From: Cerrena zonata
Lineage: Eukaryota; Basidiomycota; Agaricomycetes; Polyporales; Cerrenaceae
Assembly: GCA_038087015.1 (NCBI GenBank)
Contig: JASBNA010000010.1
Location: forward strand, 868,001 to 932,000
DNA: 64,000 bases
Direction: 5' to 3'
Shown here: positions 10,079 through 23,349 of the stretch, one piece after another
Layout: every line of letters starts with the position of its first letter
Numbering within the stretch: position 1 is the first letter of the stretch
Notes under the pieces: generated by a model
Database searches by the model: none
The model's input: the letters and a program-made list of their open reading frames with translations, nothing else
Told to the model about the DNA's origin: nothing
Translations under genes and position numbers: made by a program

Positions 10079-11110
10079 ATGGTAGGATGCAAGTTGTTCT
10101 GGATGATTAGAGAACGGCTAGGCGGTCGGTTAGATGGAGCAGAGGAAGCCTGGAAGAAGTACGAAGCCTCCAAGTGCGACATCACCTGGAGTACTTACAA
10201 GTCAACAACTCGTGCAGGGGCCATGCTGTCGAGAAGGAAGTCAGCGGGTAAGTTTGGACTGCATTGAGGGACACCGATGGACGTGGATGATGTCAGACCC
10301 GAGTGGAGTGGGGTTCTCAAGCAGCTCTTCCTCATCTTCTCTCTCTCGATCATGCCTCTGAGTCTCAGTCTGAGCCAATTACACTCGCCCGTCTCCTCGC
10401 CATGATATCCTCTACTAGGTACTGTGTATGCTTGATCCAGGCGTATCTCGTAGACCAGCCACTATGCTTCCATCTCGTCTCTGTGGTAACACCTTCAATC
10501 TGTCATGATCTCCTTTAAACCAACGGCCGTGCCTCGAATGCAGCAATAGTACTCGCAGGGATATTGTGGTATGTGGTACACCTATCAAGTGTTTCTGACT
10601 TGGAGTCTCAGTCAAGCTGCTACCCCACTCCCTATAGCGTACATCCTCAGGCTGGCGCGCTCGGGTTCCGAGGATAGTGCTTCTACAACGACCTGATGTA
10701 TGCGAAGCAGCGTCGCAATGGAACAGGTGCGTATTAACATAACATTACTATTATTCTATTCAGGTACATACCAACTCTTCTGCAAGGCGATTGCCGTATG
10801 AGTTGCTTCCCGCCACGGCCATGTCGTATCCTGATTTTTCGACGGTGCCCGTGCATCTCAAATCCCGTATCATACCATACCTCCTTGATTTTACAACATG
10901 TTGGCAACCATCTATCCTCAATTGACTCGATTGACATTGTCCTCGTTCTCTTTACCTTATCGCTCATAAAATAGGTCATCCTCTACAAGGTTTATTTCTC
11001 GGCAAGCTACTCTGTTCACATTTGCATTTCCCTGACATGATTATTCTCAAGATGGGAAGAAGAGTACTGTCCATGCCCCATCAGTCATTCGTTGAAGTTT
11101 GCGACTATCA
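10079..11110 (+). pseudogene. Q_A: decayed gene divergent from DUF6533 gene A, 5' part deleted
   Basis: Family not recognised. The best preserved segment (about 10160-10420) reads RAGAMLSRRKSAG, then DVDDVRPEWSGVL, then ESQSEPITLARLLAMIS-like text in copies B and C. A likely intron GTGCGTATTAAC...TATTCAG lies at 10727-10764. Stops and frameshifts interrupt it here. Relative to Q_B about 470 bp are missing after position 10111: sequence corresponding to 25655-26124 is absent. Downstream, VEVCDYHGYDLDVYQ at about 11094-11140 is shared by all copies. Confidence 0.4.
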
Positions 11111-13190
11111 CGGCTACGATCTCGATGTCTATCAGTCATCTAGTTGATCATCCACCAACGGATGCCTCCACCAACCTCTATATGTATGCACCTTCATGTA
11201 TCTACCCACAATAATATATTCTGTTGAGGACCCTTAATTTAACACAGGTTATAATTGTGAACTTATACTCTCCAGCAATGGCGAGGACTGTTTGCAATGT
11301 GTATCTGAATTCCATGGAAAAAACATAATATAATACATACTTTGTTCTAGACATCTACCCTATCACAGGGGAGGTGGTTGAATGTATGATTGTGACCATC
11401 CTTAGCAATCCGTACCCTCTCCGTAAATGAGACCATGAGGTTCCCGATGCCGCGTTGAAATCCTGTTGAATGAAGTAGGAGCTAGACAAAATAGGATGTG
11501 CAATAAGTCGACAGTCCTTGGTCCATGTATCAGAACACCCGACATGTCAAGGCTAGCGCTAATGTTGAATGACATGAGCTATCGGCAAGTAGAGAGACCG
11601 ACAGATAAGATGAGTCGTTGGTTCAGTAGAATACACCATGGTTTGAGCTCGAAGTAGAGAAGGCGAATACCTGTCGGACACGAGACTCAAGGTTGCGTCG
11701 CGTTAACAACCCTCTCAGAAGGGAATGTTTAAATCAAGACAAGACAGAACAAGGGGGAAGTCATCGAACAATCAAAATATCGAAGCCTTGATCTTGCGGT
11801 ACGTGGCGAGGACGCTAAATGCAATTAAGGAGACAACTGTATGCCTAAGATCATGAGTTGCACGAAGTTTACAGAGGGCAAGAGCACGAAATCCAGCGCA
11901 TGGGAGTGAGTATCGTGTCACGGATACGAACAGATTTCGTAACGACTGATAGCGCCAATGAAAAACTAACGACGCCTAGTCTCGAGCTTTCTCGTCTTCC
12001 GTCTCTGTGGTAGTAGTCGGAATGTATCGAGAGACGAGTAGTGAAGTAAAATGATCCGAAAGTACCACAAGCTAGGTAGCGTGGTGGTAGACTGACAGAC
12101 TGACGGCAGAGACGGACGTAACATTGTGTTACCCCTCTCTTTGAAACGCCCCGAATACGTCAGCATATGGAGACGTAAAGGAACAAGTCCGACTATATGC
12201 TGGCATGTCAAACTTGAGTAGATAGTCGTATAGGTCGTCTGTAAAGATTGGGAACTATCCATCCCAGCTTGGCTAAAGCAGATTTCGAGCAGCTGGGAGC
12301 AGTTATTCAAACCGCATTTACGGGATCGTAATGAACGGGATATTCCTTATGGGTCATTGAAGTGAGTCGAAACGCAAGCCGGCACTTGATGGTGGATGTA
12401 AAATTGGGATTTAGACATGCCATTAGAGTGTTATCAGAGTGTGCGGCGTGAATGTCGAGTATCTTCCATCCTGAAATTGACACGAACGAGACAAAAACGA
12501 CCTCATCGAGGGGACACTGAGACGAGGACGACGAAGATATGCGAAGATCTGAAGGGATGGGTGGTGTCACCTCCAAAGATCGAGATTAGATATTGGATGT
12601 GGTATCAAGGAGTTCCAAGGATTGGATGGTCTGTAGCCAATTTGGGGAGGGGGACCGCAGAGTAGTTGGAAGCAGTCATTGCGGGTTTAGAATCAGATCG
12701 AGGGTACAAACCCTGGGCTCGTGAAGGTTATGTCCAAGTTATGTCCAAGAAAGGCATATAGAAAGTCTGTAGCTGGATTGGAGCGGCACAATATACCAAT
12801 AGATCAGAGTTGGAATATGAAAAGCCAGGATTCTACGTGCATGATGAATTAGTGTGAGCGGTGGAAGGATACGTACGCTTATATATTCGTGCTCGAGCTC
12901 TAGATCTAATCCTCTATAATCTTCAAAGGAATCCTAGCACTTCGAATTGATAAACGGGATACATCGCTACCGTATGCACGCCTTATAGTGGTGGGGCTGC
13001 AGACTCATCCGAGTGTAGGACTAGGGGGCCAAGCAGTTGTTGGTCGTCTGAGCACCGAAGGAAGTCTAAGGTACATCAGGAAGAGTGAGCGGACTAGAGG
13101 AGGACCCGAGAGATGCATATATACAGACCTGTAGCAGGCTATCATTGGGCTTGCAGTGGAGAGAACAGGTCATGACGTTGTCATTGGTGC
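11111..13190. repeat. R/S repeat after cassette A, near-identical to the right end of the window
   Basis: Positions about 10.9-12.36 kb match about 62.4-64.0 kb with roughly 97% identity by eye, including TATATGCTGGCAT followed by GTCGTATAGGTCGTCTG. Blocks 27.2-28.3 kb and 46.5-47.7 kb are more distant relatives. No coding sequence was recognised; scattered ORFs of 60-115 codons are not shared in frame between copies. The segment 12.66-13.19 kb continues as S-type repeat up to T box 2. Confidence 0.6.
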
Positions 13191-13229
13191 TAGCAAGCGC
13201 TCCATCTGATCGACGCGCTCTCATTGGAT
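13191..13229 (+). promoter_or_regulatory. Conserved T box 2
   Basis: AGCAAGCGCTC, spacer, GATCGACGCGCTC, then CATTGG in place of GATTGG. It is followed by only a short P-like remnant, so the box is retained without a gene behind it. Confidence 0.45.
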
Positions 13230-13330
13230 AACAGCTGATCTATTGGTCTCGTCTTCTTTACGAAAGTCTCTTCACCATTTTAACCCATGTGTATTGTCCC
13301 AGTACTAGATAGGTACGTTCAATGGATAGA
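13230..13330 (+). pseudogene. P2: short variant remnant
   Basis: About 100 bp of leader-like sequence (TTCTTTACGAAAGTCTCTTC) shared with P5 at 28.9 kb (TTCTTTGCGAAAGTCTCCTC) but not with the full P copies. After about 13330 the sequence is S repeat. P2 and P5 therefore form a second, truncated P type placed first after a DUF6533 cassette. Confidence 0.35.
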
Positions 13331-16300
13331 TCCCGTGATTAACGGTCCTTCTTACGGTATCTAATAATTCGATACCCTTATCTACGTAAAGAACCTCGTA
13401 TACTTGCGTAGGTTGGTGGACGCCAAAGTAAGAAGCCAAAGATCGTTCAACGAGCTTGACATGGTCCCCAATATTCGAAGTTGCATGGTCGAAAGAGGCA
13501 AAAGGGATTCCACGCCTATGAGAAATTGCCATGAGTCGTACTGGCCATCACAGCTCGACACCCAGAGGAAAGTCAGGTAAATTACATACGATATAGTAGT
13601 GAGTTTGAATCGCGTGAGACTAGAGGTCACCATATATGCTGTCTCCCCGTACAATAGGAGGTTCTGCGAGGCGATGAGAGGTAATCGATATTGCGATGTT
13701 TAAGACCATAGTTAGAGTTGAAGGCTTTGTTATCGTAAGGGGGGTTAGACAAAAGGTGCACCGCGAGAGCCAGCCGCGTATCTGGGATAATAAGACCGAT
13801 GACGACAATGGCCTAGGTGTAAAAGGAGAATGGAATACAGATATCCCTGGTCACGGTAGGGTATATATGATACGAGATGGTGCGGTGACAGGAGGTCCGA
13901 GTGGAGGAAACTGGTAAACAGTGAAAATTGGCGTTGGTTGAGGTTAAAGGTGTGCAAAGAGGTCGAGGAGAATGTCCATGCCCAATAGAAAGCAGTGTAG
14001 AAAGACTAGACCGAACGTGATAACGGCCTTGCCGTGCCATAGCAGAGCTTCAGTATCAGATTCTGCGCGTTCTAGCGAGAAGCCATTATAGGTACGTGTT
14101 TACATTTGAGATTTATTCCTGCAACCGATGGATGGAATTGTAGTGTCCGGGTAAAGTCAAGTTTGTAGCATTCATATAGATCGTTATCGGACAATATCTA
14201 TGTTCAGCCGATTTCCGCAAAGATATGATACTTTGGGGGAAAAGGGTCGAGGGAAGTGGAGACAGAGATTGAGTGAAGGATACAGCATAGCTTCCATGCG
14301 CATACAAAGATACGTGGGGTTCGGAGGGTAGTTTGTACCGGTTTTAGGAGTAGCTGTTAGTGAGTAACTTGTAAGCGAATACCGAGGAATTGAATGATCA
14401 AGGCTGAGATGGAGACCCTGTAGCCACGTCTCTCGCAGACGCTGATGGGTAGGAAGGTGCAGAATCCACCATGAGCTATATGTAGACCGATACATTTCCG
14501 TATGTTGCATAGTCAACCTGCCGAAAATACAGGTTGCAAGACCTCATTTGTCACAGCAGAGGAAGATTCGAAATCTGGTGTAGCGACACGAGCTTCAAGT
14601 GGATGGAGCTCATAAGCGGAGAGAATTGACGTCAAACGGGGTCGAGGGACTGCAAAGAGGCCCTGTGGAGCGGTTTCGTTCGGCGGAAAACGATGTTGAA
14701 AATTAGTCGACGTGCCGGTAGCCTTGGAATGCTATACCGTAGTTCCAGCACCAGGTTCTCTGTTTTAGCGGGAGAGTGTCCATAAATCAGTATAAATCAT
14801 GTAAGACATGAGCACGTACCGCTATTGTATAGAAAGCATAGGTGCACATTCGCATTCGAAGCTCGATCTTATAATTGTTGAATGGGATAGTAGCGGTGCG
14901 GAAGGACATAACGAAGGATTAATTACACAAAATCATTGAGAAGTTAAATGAAGTGCATAGAAGCAAGCGCGCGAGGTTCAGCAGATGTGTACTGTTTCAG
15001 GAACGGGAATCCCATGTCATGACGCCGTCTGATAGCATCGACGGGAAACCAGTAGGATACCGAACTCTAAGCCTTTTCGTTTCCAGCCTCGGTAGTAGTC
15101 AAGATATATTTAGAGCGGATGACTGGTCCGAAGGTGCAACGAAGAATGTAGCAATGGACCTAACAATAGAGATGGAAAGAGCAACATCGACGGATGGAGT
15201 CATGAAGGTATGCGTCTGCTAGCATGTCATGAATCTTGTAGATGAGATCAGAGGAAGATTCCGAGGGTGAAAACCGCATTGCCCGTCCTGATAGAGGATG
15301 ACAGGCGTATGCGAAACGAATCTTCAGTCTCCGACCAGTCGTCAGAAAGGCCAGACGAACACTCTCTAAACGGGCAAGAATGCAGAGATCTTGACGAGCC
15401 ATTGGTGGGTCTACTCGGGGGAAATGGTGTCGAATCGAAGGATTCGACAGATGGTATCATACGTCTACATTCGAAAATCCCCTGTAGATGTAAGATATCA
15501 TGAGTGTAGATGATTGAAGGGATGAATCAAACCGGCAGATAGATGTTTTGGGAGGCGGGGAAGGTTGGATGCGATCATCTAAGCAAGGTGTGCATAGCCT
15601 CGTCGAGCACGATAGTTGCACATGCCGTCGAAATGGGAAATACGGGGAAGAAGGGGGACGATATCGAAAGTAATGATATCGGGGAGCCAGGACAATGTGT
15701 GGGCCAGTCAAAAGACATGCTGGTGTGGTGTGTTTGTTATTAGGATCGGAGCGAGATGCATTGGATATTGAGCTATGAGTATGCTGCAAAGTGCCGTGCT
15801 ATGAGCGTAACGCCGTAGTTTTGTGTATCCTTGATCCTAAAATAGAGAACTTCTAAGACCCCAGGGATGGATAGATACGACTCTGTTGAGAAAACGTCGA
15901 CGTGAGGAGGATGAAGATGGGTGAGGATTAAATGATCGTGAGGGATACATCATCTCCCGGCAATAGAGATGATCGAGTGATGGGTGAAGCGTTCAACAAG
16001 GAGTTCTGGGTAGTGTACGTTTGTCGATGGTCTTGGATGAAAGGGCAACGTGTACCACTTGCAAACAGGTACGAGGGGCCCAATCGAGAGTGTCTTACCG
16101 AGGTCGAGGGTATGGTATGGACTTGTATACGATCAAGTAAGACGTATGGAGAGCCTATAGATCGGATGTCGAGTTTTAGGTACTGCAGGTCCGTGGCTTG
16201 GCAAAGTTAAAAAATGAGCTACACGTATCGGGAATCGTTGTGAGTTTCACTAGCTATGAAATATGTGAGGGTACGCACGATATATTATAAAGCCAACCGT

Positions 16301-16615
16301 TCGTGTTCAAGAACGGGTCCTAAGTCCAATCCACCCAACAGTTATTGCGCGACAAACGAACAGAAAGAGTGTACTGGTACAGCATGCACACACCGGCGTG
16401 GGTTATGCTCATCCGAGGGCGTGTCTGACGGCTTTCGGATGATCCACAGAGGAAAAGACGATGCCTAGGTGATGAAGCGGGTCATAAAGCTAAGAGATAG
16501 CCGATAGATGCATGCAGGGCTAGAATGGTAGACCATCGTCGAGCTTGTAAGAGTGGAGACTTAGAGAGGACTGAGTGAGTGTTGTCGTCGATGACATCGC
16601 ACTAAGCGAAGGGAG
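13331..16615. repeat. S repeats between T boxes 2 and 3
   Basis: Non-coding repeats built from the modules seen across the window: GCTAGCATGTCATGA near 15218, CCGTTGAGAAAACGTC-like text near 15888, and the GGGTACGCAC module at 16269. The stretch 16271-16300 (GTACGCACGATATATTATAA, then AGCCAACCG) is an unoccupied version of the site that carries the pogo-like element at 32.24 kb. No gene is supported. Confidence 0.55.
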
Positions 16616-16658
16616 GACAAACAAGCGCTCTAATTTGATCGACGCTCTCTGATTGGAG
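16616..16658 (+). promoter_or_regulatory. Conserved T box 3
   Basis: GACAAACAAGCGCTC, spacer, GATCGACGCTCTC, then TGATTGG. It is followed by a pyrimidine-rich leader (CTCTTCACGTCCTCTCTCC) and P3. Confidence 0.5.
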
Positions 16659-18230
16659 GAGAACCGAGCTTCACTTGATCGTTTCTCCTCGACGGTCTCT
16701 TCACGTCCTCTCTCCACTGTGTCACAACAGCTCCGCTACATGCACTTCTCTGCTACCAAGTTGTCCTCCCACGCTACGATAGATTCACCGGCAGAAGCTC
16801 TGACTCCTCCCTTCCTAAATGCGTCTTCTCTCACTCGCATATAATTCCACCTGCCCCTGCTTCTGAAAAACACGAAGCCACTGCCTCTTGGAAGGACGGA
16901 CTTGAGTCTACCTCCTCTTTTTAAGAAGATTATGTTCGGGATCGTCGAAACGCCAGGGTTTGGCTTACCATGACCGACCCAGACTATCCTTAAGCTTGCG
17001 GTGACAGCGCTGGTATTTCCATACCATTCGTAAGTACGCATGTCCGAATGCTTCGTAACTCTCTGACACTACAATCTAGTTTATTGCGTCGTCGGACCAA
17101 ACTCGCCCACATTACGATTGCTTGCATCGATCTCTAATCCTGACCTCCAGGACCTTCTTATGGCTCCATGGTTGCTTCCCGTTCCCAGTCTTCTGCACAA
17201 GAACTGTGACCAAGATCCACCAACGCTATCCTCATCATCTCTGCACTCTACGCTCACGAAAGTGTAATGGAATCTGTCCATCGCTTGGATGTGGATTCTA
17301 GTACACGACGCTCCCGCTGCTTTCATCGACTATACGATAGCTTGGGCGTTCTTCAACAAGCGAACAATCCATCCACTAGTATCAACCGTCACTCTGGCTT
17401 GTTGACAACGGGCGCATGAATGCATTCAGTACACAACGCTTCAAGTGGAGTGACTTACCGAATAAAACAAACTAATCATTGTTTCACTCCAGAGAATCTT
17501 AGGATGGCGATAGTGGAATAATGTCATGGCGAGGTTGGGGGAGTAGAAACCCGAGAAAGATATCCAAGGTGCGAATTATTATCCATCGAGGTTAGTATAT
17601 ATGTGCGTTATCTATGAATTTCAGGTAATACCCCAGGCGACTTGACTTGCTGCATTATGCGTGTCGAGATTGAAGCTCGAATAAAACAGCATTGAATCCT
17701 ATCTCCCGAAGACATGATCCTCATATTCCCTAATTGTGTCTGTGTTATGGACCGCCCATCTCGGTGATTGTATGCTCCTCTCCTTCTGTTCCTATGCTGA
17801 GTTATCTGTTATAGGCTATTGTCGCCCTCGCTGCACCTTCCAATGGAAGTAGGTTCGATAATGTAACCACGACTCTCTCCGGTAATTCATTTCCTTCTCG
17901 AACGTCTATCTTCTCAAAACTCACCGAGCAAAGCTCGAGACGAGAAGACTACCCGTAGTCGTTGATCTATCCGAACAACTATCTGTACCAATATCGTGGT
18001 ATTTGTGCACCTACGCTGCAGCGTATCGATTCCGCGACGTTTCGTGTGGTCGAAGGTGTGTATTCTTTGATCTTCCTCGGGAATCGGATGGTCACCTGGC
18101 TACTGCCTTGTCTACTGGACAACGTTAATATACGGGCTGAATTTGTCTATTCTTTCGAGGTTGCTCATATATCGATACTCTTGATTATCCACCGGTCACT
18201 GCCATATTTTTTGTCGATCTTATGACAAAT
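16659..18230 (+). pseudogene. P3: decayed P-family gene
   Basis: The start region reads MHFSATKLSSHATIDS at about 16740 and the first 60-odd codons remain open. The first intron is intact at 17030-17079 (GTAAGT...CTGACAC...TCTAG). The following exon RRTKLAHITIACIDL then meets stops. The LVSTVTLAC motif persists near 17380. The copy is frameshifted and stop-ridden beyond that. No DUF6533 cassette follows it. Confidence 0.45.
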
Positions 18231-19580
18231 TGAGAATCGCTCTATCTTCAATCGTCTTGGGGTTGATGTGCTTACGGTCTCAACCTTAACTCGTTCGGCT
18301 CATTTTTCTGCTTATCATCCTCTATTCGAGTCTTCAGCGGTTGACTTTGTGATAATCCCCAATATCCCATTTCCGATCACTACACTCTACCTGTCTCGCG
18401 GCATTTACCTACATTGACCAAGCTTCGTGGTACAACCACCGAAGCGATCTGGATGAGCTCGAGATTTTGAAGAGGGACGGTTGGTTGGCGACGTATAAGT
18501 ACACAATAGTAGACGGTGGCTGGTGGATGACTACAACCAATGTAGCTGGGGTCAATAATGTATCGAGTACCATTATCTGACAGGGGCTGCCACCAGCCTC
18601 TATAGCTTCATGAATGATGCTTAGCATCCTTACCGTCGAAAAATTATACTTCGTTGCCGTCCTCTCGAGCTTTTCACGTACTCAACTTTTGATTGGAGGT
18701 CTGAGTCATCGACGGTTTCTCTCAAAAACCAATTTCACAATTTTAGACTACCACTGAGAATCAGTATTGGTCAGCTTCCTATCATGTTGACTATTACCCT
18801 TCTAACGCTCGAATGTCGAAACTATCAGTACATGAAAGTAGTATCTTTGACACGATTACCATACATCACCAGCAATACGGTGCTTTATAGCAGCTTGTAT
18901 TAGAAGATCATCAGGGAAATAACGACCGTGTCGGAACACATTTGAACCACGAACGGAGACATGGATAGGCTTCCCCAACTCGTTCCTGTAATATAGACGT
19001 CGTAAATAATATAGATGCTAGTGCGGTCAACCCACGAAGTGTGCATCAGACCAAAAATATATGAGCAACGGGCGAGATGACTGATTCGAGACGAGCCATC
19101 TTGAAACCTGGAGTGTTAACACCCAAAGTTCCAAAAATAGCATTCCATGAAGGTTCAAAGCACTGTAGCAATATCGATGCTGAAGTTTCTATAGTTTATC
19201 AGGAAGAGCATGTCGACAGAAGGATTGAGACGCGAACGGGATGATATTATGACATCCAACCGACCGAGAAGGTTGGAGGTAAATCAAAGTCATGGTTATG
19301 ACTGGGAAGAGTGGAGGCTTTTCTGTCGTGGCACATAGGGAGGATTGAACGAAGGGTGTGTGGCGGGAGGTAGCAATCCTTATTCATGTTTTCGTCATGA
19401 AAATGACACAAATAGTGCGATAAGTAACGGTATTAAGTATGTACTAGCATCACTCGACGCTGTAGAGCGAAATGGTATGCAATATCTGGTATAGTGGCAA
19501 GATGTCCGGGTGGAGAGAGCTAGTGTATGAAGGGGATTGGCGTTGCGCACGCCAGAGGAGATGTAAACAGGCCCCATGAA
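18231..19580. other. Low-copy sequence, no gene recognised
   Basis: This stretch lacks obvious counterparts among the other units, apart from a DNA string near 19100 (AACACCCAAAGTTCCAAAAA) also seen near 54160. Short ORFs on both strands have no protein-like features. It may be sequence lost from the other units or an old insertion. Confidence 0.35.
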
Positions 19581-21518
19581 TCATTTTATCCGACGGAGAT
19601 CAAATGAGAGAGAACTGAACCTGGTAGCAGCCTTGACATACCATATTGTAGCTTCAAGATCGGAGCATGCATACGTTCTAGCGAGAAAGAGCTCGTCCAT
19701 TATCGTGAACAATCAGTGCAGGCCCCAAGAAGAGACGAGCACGTACCGTTATTGTATAACCACCCTAAATGCATACGCGCATTCGAAAGTCGATCTTACA
19801 ACTGTGAAACGAGAATTTTCATAGTATCCAAAGATCGCGGGGTATTGAGGGGGCAAAATCATCGAAAATAATCCACAATGCGAGAGCGCAAGTCACAACG
19901 AAAAGACTCAGGTATTGCTGGAGATATCGACGTTAGAAGTGTACCAGGGTGCATTTCATGACGACAAATAGTCGTGTTAAGTAGCGAGAAATCAATATGA
20001 CAATTGGTCACAAGCTTCCTCGCCTTCCCCAATCACATCGGTAATAGACGGGACGTTTTGAGATACGGAGAATAGCGAATTGGACTGAACTGAGGCTACG
20101 ACGAGTTGGGTAGCCACCGGTATAACATCAGAGATAAACAGAACGTCGATATGGAGCCGTGAAGGTATGCATATAGCTATATGATGGTACATCATAGTAA
20201 ATCTCGTAGATAAGACAAGGGAGGTAGATTCTGGGGCATTTCACATAGCTTGGTGGCAACACTCTTCCAGGCCCGAGTAGAAGGGAAATTCGAGTGTCCG
20301 AAGGTAGTCGTCAGAGAGATCTTGCCAAACGAGTAAGAAAGGAGAACACCAGGACAAAGTATCGATGGATTCTACTTTGAGGGGGTAGGATTAGAATTAA
20401 GTCCACACAACGGATAGAGTGCGAATGTTCGAAATCCACTTCTACGAGGCATTGATCATGGGCGATAGGCAATCAATCGATCAAGTAAGAGTGGAGGTGA
20501 GCACGTCGGGAGGCGATGAAGGTTGTACGCGAGATTCGAAGCAAGAAAGGTGCTTGATCATGTCTTGCATGGCAGTTATACAAGCTGTCGAGAAGGGCGC
20601 ATTAGCGAATGGGCAGGTCATTAACGAAAAAAGATTTGTGAGCGAGTTTAAACATGTGGTAAGATGCTTCGGCGATCATCAGGATCTAGAACAAATAGTC
20701 CGGTGTATTGAGAACGTACCATAGAAGTACCGTGCGATGAGTGTTATGTGGATTCTATCTTGAAATAGAGCCTCGAGGCGTACATATTGTGGATAGACAA
20801 GTATGAATACGCTGAGACGGGAACCAGCGAAGACGAGAGGATGATCAGGATTGAGGAGGGCATATGATATCGCATTAAGAGACGAAGAGGTTTAGAGCAG
20901 GTGTAGCGTCGTGCAAGGGATCTAGAAAGGTATGGGTTCGAAGCTGGTTTTTGATGAAGGAGCCATGTACGATACTTGACATTGATCAGCCCAGGTCGAG
21001 GGTATGGAGAACAGGCCAAAGGTTGCGTCTGAGGAGTCTAGAGCTATAGATAAGTTTGAGTTTCTGCGGCGCAGGTTCAAGCTCAATCTAGATGAAGATA
21101 ATATAATAAGCCTTCCACATGTATGCAGGATTAGTGTGAGCCGTACAAGTCATGAAATGAGACGAGGGTACGCACGACCTAAGTCAGCCATTTGTGCCTA
21201 TACTCCAGATCCAACAGATTATCTCCCAGTTCATTGAAAGCATCGAACTGAAAGACGGGATGCACCGGTATCAGGGGAGGCACGCTTTAGAGCAGCGGGT
21301 ACGGCCTGAGTTCATCCGAGGGGGTGTCTGGAGGCATCGGCCAGCTGGAGGATGGATGATGCTCACCTGAATGGCTGAGCGAGGTGAGGAAGGACCGGAG
21401 AGAGAGGAGTAGGTCAGAGGCTTCAGGATTCGTAGTAGTTCATTGTCGGTGCTGTGAACAGAATGGGTGGGTCATGTCTAGGTCATGTCGACGACGATAG
21501 CGTCGCAATGAACGGAAC
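19581..21518. repeat. S repeat leading into P4
   Basis: Counterpart of 3578-5357: ACATATTGTGGAT at 20782 and the GGGTACGCAC module at 21167 occur in the same order and spacing. It is the block immediately before the P copy that precedes DUF6533 gene B. Confidence 0.6.
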
Positions 21519-21560
21519 GACAAGCAAGCGCCTAAATTGCTCGACGCTCTCTGATCGAGA
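21519..21560 (+). promoter_or_regulatory. Conserved T box 4
   Basis: GACAAGCAAGCGCCT, spacer, TCGACGCTCTC, then TGATCGA, so the CCAAT core is mutated (TGATTGG to TGATCGA). It lies upstream of P4. Confidence 0.45.
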
Positions 21561-22480
21561 CTCGCCTGAACCTCATCGTCCTTTCCGTGTCTTCTCCACT
21601 GTGTTTCAACAAGACCGTTGAGTAGATTCTTCCTCTACCTGGTTGTCCTCTCCGCAGTCTCACTCTCCCGAACTAACAATTGTCCCATGCTATAGTTGAC
21701 TCGACTCAAAGTCTTCCTAGTTCTCCCCCTTGCGGAGACTCTGACCTGCTCTTCTCTGGCCGACTGATCTCTTGTTTTATTTCCTCCCTGCTGTTGAAGA
21801 ACGGGTAGACAATAGGATCACGATAACTACTCTGTCTAGGAAGCTTTGGAGTGAGTGTGTTGCCTCTCTCTGAGAAGCCTCCTACGCTAGAGACCACCGA
21901 AAGATTCGCTTCAATATACCGGTTTCTTTGTTAGTTACTCAGCCTGGTCATCGGGTGAGACTTATCGGGTGTTTCATCTGTAAGTATGCCTCTTTTTACA
22001 TTCAGTGCTTCTTTGATTTTACACCATAGGACGACTGAAGTTATTTCTTGGACTCCACGTCAAGCGGTATCGCTCACCAGATGCTTGTATCCTTCGACCT
22101 CTGACATGGGCCTTGTCGAAACCTCCCGAGGTACCACAGATACTGGACAATTCGACGGCCAGAAACTCTTGGTTTCAGAACAAAAACAGAGACTCGGTTT
22201 CATTGGAGTCGCAAACGTTGACCTCATCCGCAGTTTATGTTCTGTATGTATGATCGACGCTGCTGAAATATGCTACGGCGTAGCTCTGGAATACAATGGT
22301 TGCGTTATTGTTATCAAATATGCGATCATTGGGGCATCCTCTGATGACTCAATACAATGTTTAGAGGGATTTGCTTCATCGACCCAGCCTATTAGCGATG
22401 TAAGCAAGTGCAAAGAGCGGCGTGCTTCATTCAGGCGTACTAGAGGTCCGTTATTACAATACTCTGCAGGAAAATAAACC
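21561..22480 (+). pseudogene. P4: decayed P-family gene with a 163-codon residual frame
   Basis: A donor GTAAGT at 21980 matches the first-intron position of the other copies. The exon after it leaves an open frame at 21986-22477, including NVDLIRSLCSVCMIDAAEI, which corresponds to the NVVLIVSV-like segment of P1 and P8. Upstream frames are broken. Copy-specific sequence replaces the usual 3' exons after about 22480. Confidence 0.4.
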
Positions 22481-23349
22481 AGCTTGCTATTTTGTCCTAA
22501 GCAATCTTTGGATGGTATCGCAGCGAGTGTTCTGTCGTGGCGAGGTCCAAAGGTAGGCTACCGAAGAAAAAAATGATCCTTGATGTCAATGACAAGTTGT
22601 CAATACTTGTACGTATCAGCTTTACTCACGAATGTACACACTTAAATGCTCTTAGTACCTGCAGACGATTTGAAGGTGTCACAGATGGAGCTTGACCATT
22701 GATGGGAGATTCCGACAAGCCCGTTTTTGCTGGCATCCAAGTTTGTCCGATATGATTCCTGTTGTACTGGACAACTTTACGACCGGAATTGTAACGAGTG
22801 GTATCCTTTGAGTACTTATGATCCAAGTCCCCAGACCTGCGGCTGTTAAAAAAAGGATGTACTTTGTATTCTGCATATGTCCAAATATGACATGTACCGA
22901 CGCTGCCATCCTGGACATTGTAGGTGCCGATCCATCCGATACGATGCTGAGCCATCATGTCTGGATCAACGTCCACCCTCCCCCTCGAGAATATCCTTAC
23001 AAAGGTCAAGTTCATTATCCACAGAATCCGAAACACGGAGGGTACTCGCAAGTTAGATGTGTGATGTGTTGACCACGGGGGAGACAATTCCACTCCAGAA
23101 CCTTTGTGTCTTTATTATAGGAGTATGTTCATGACTTGCAACGAAGTCATTGATATTATTAGTGGGAGTTGGTATAAGCAAATTGATTTTTGAGCTATGA
23201 GCTTCAGATGTCTGTTGTGTAAGTTAAGGTGTTGAATATACACTGTCAATATATATAGAAAACAGGGAATGAAGAAACATAAACTAGGACAAGCACATAC
23301 ATAGACAAAAGATCAGTAATAAATAGAGTCTAGAACTATATCCCAATAT
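22481..23349. other. P4 tail and AT-rich 3' flank of DUF6533 gene B
   Basis: The segment 22.48-23.1 kb has no clear counterpart in the other units; its longest ORF (155 codons, minus strand, 22626-23093) shows no recognisable domain. From about 23.1 kb the sequence becomes AT-rich and leads into the 3' end of gene B. Confidence 0.4.

Noticed and set aside
22626..23093. 155-codon minus-strand ORF
   Set aside because: No recognisable domain, overlapping open frames on the other strand, and no counterpart in the other units.
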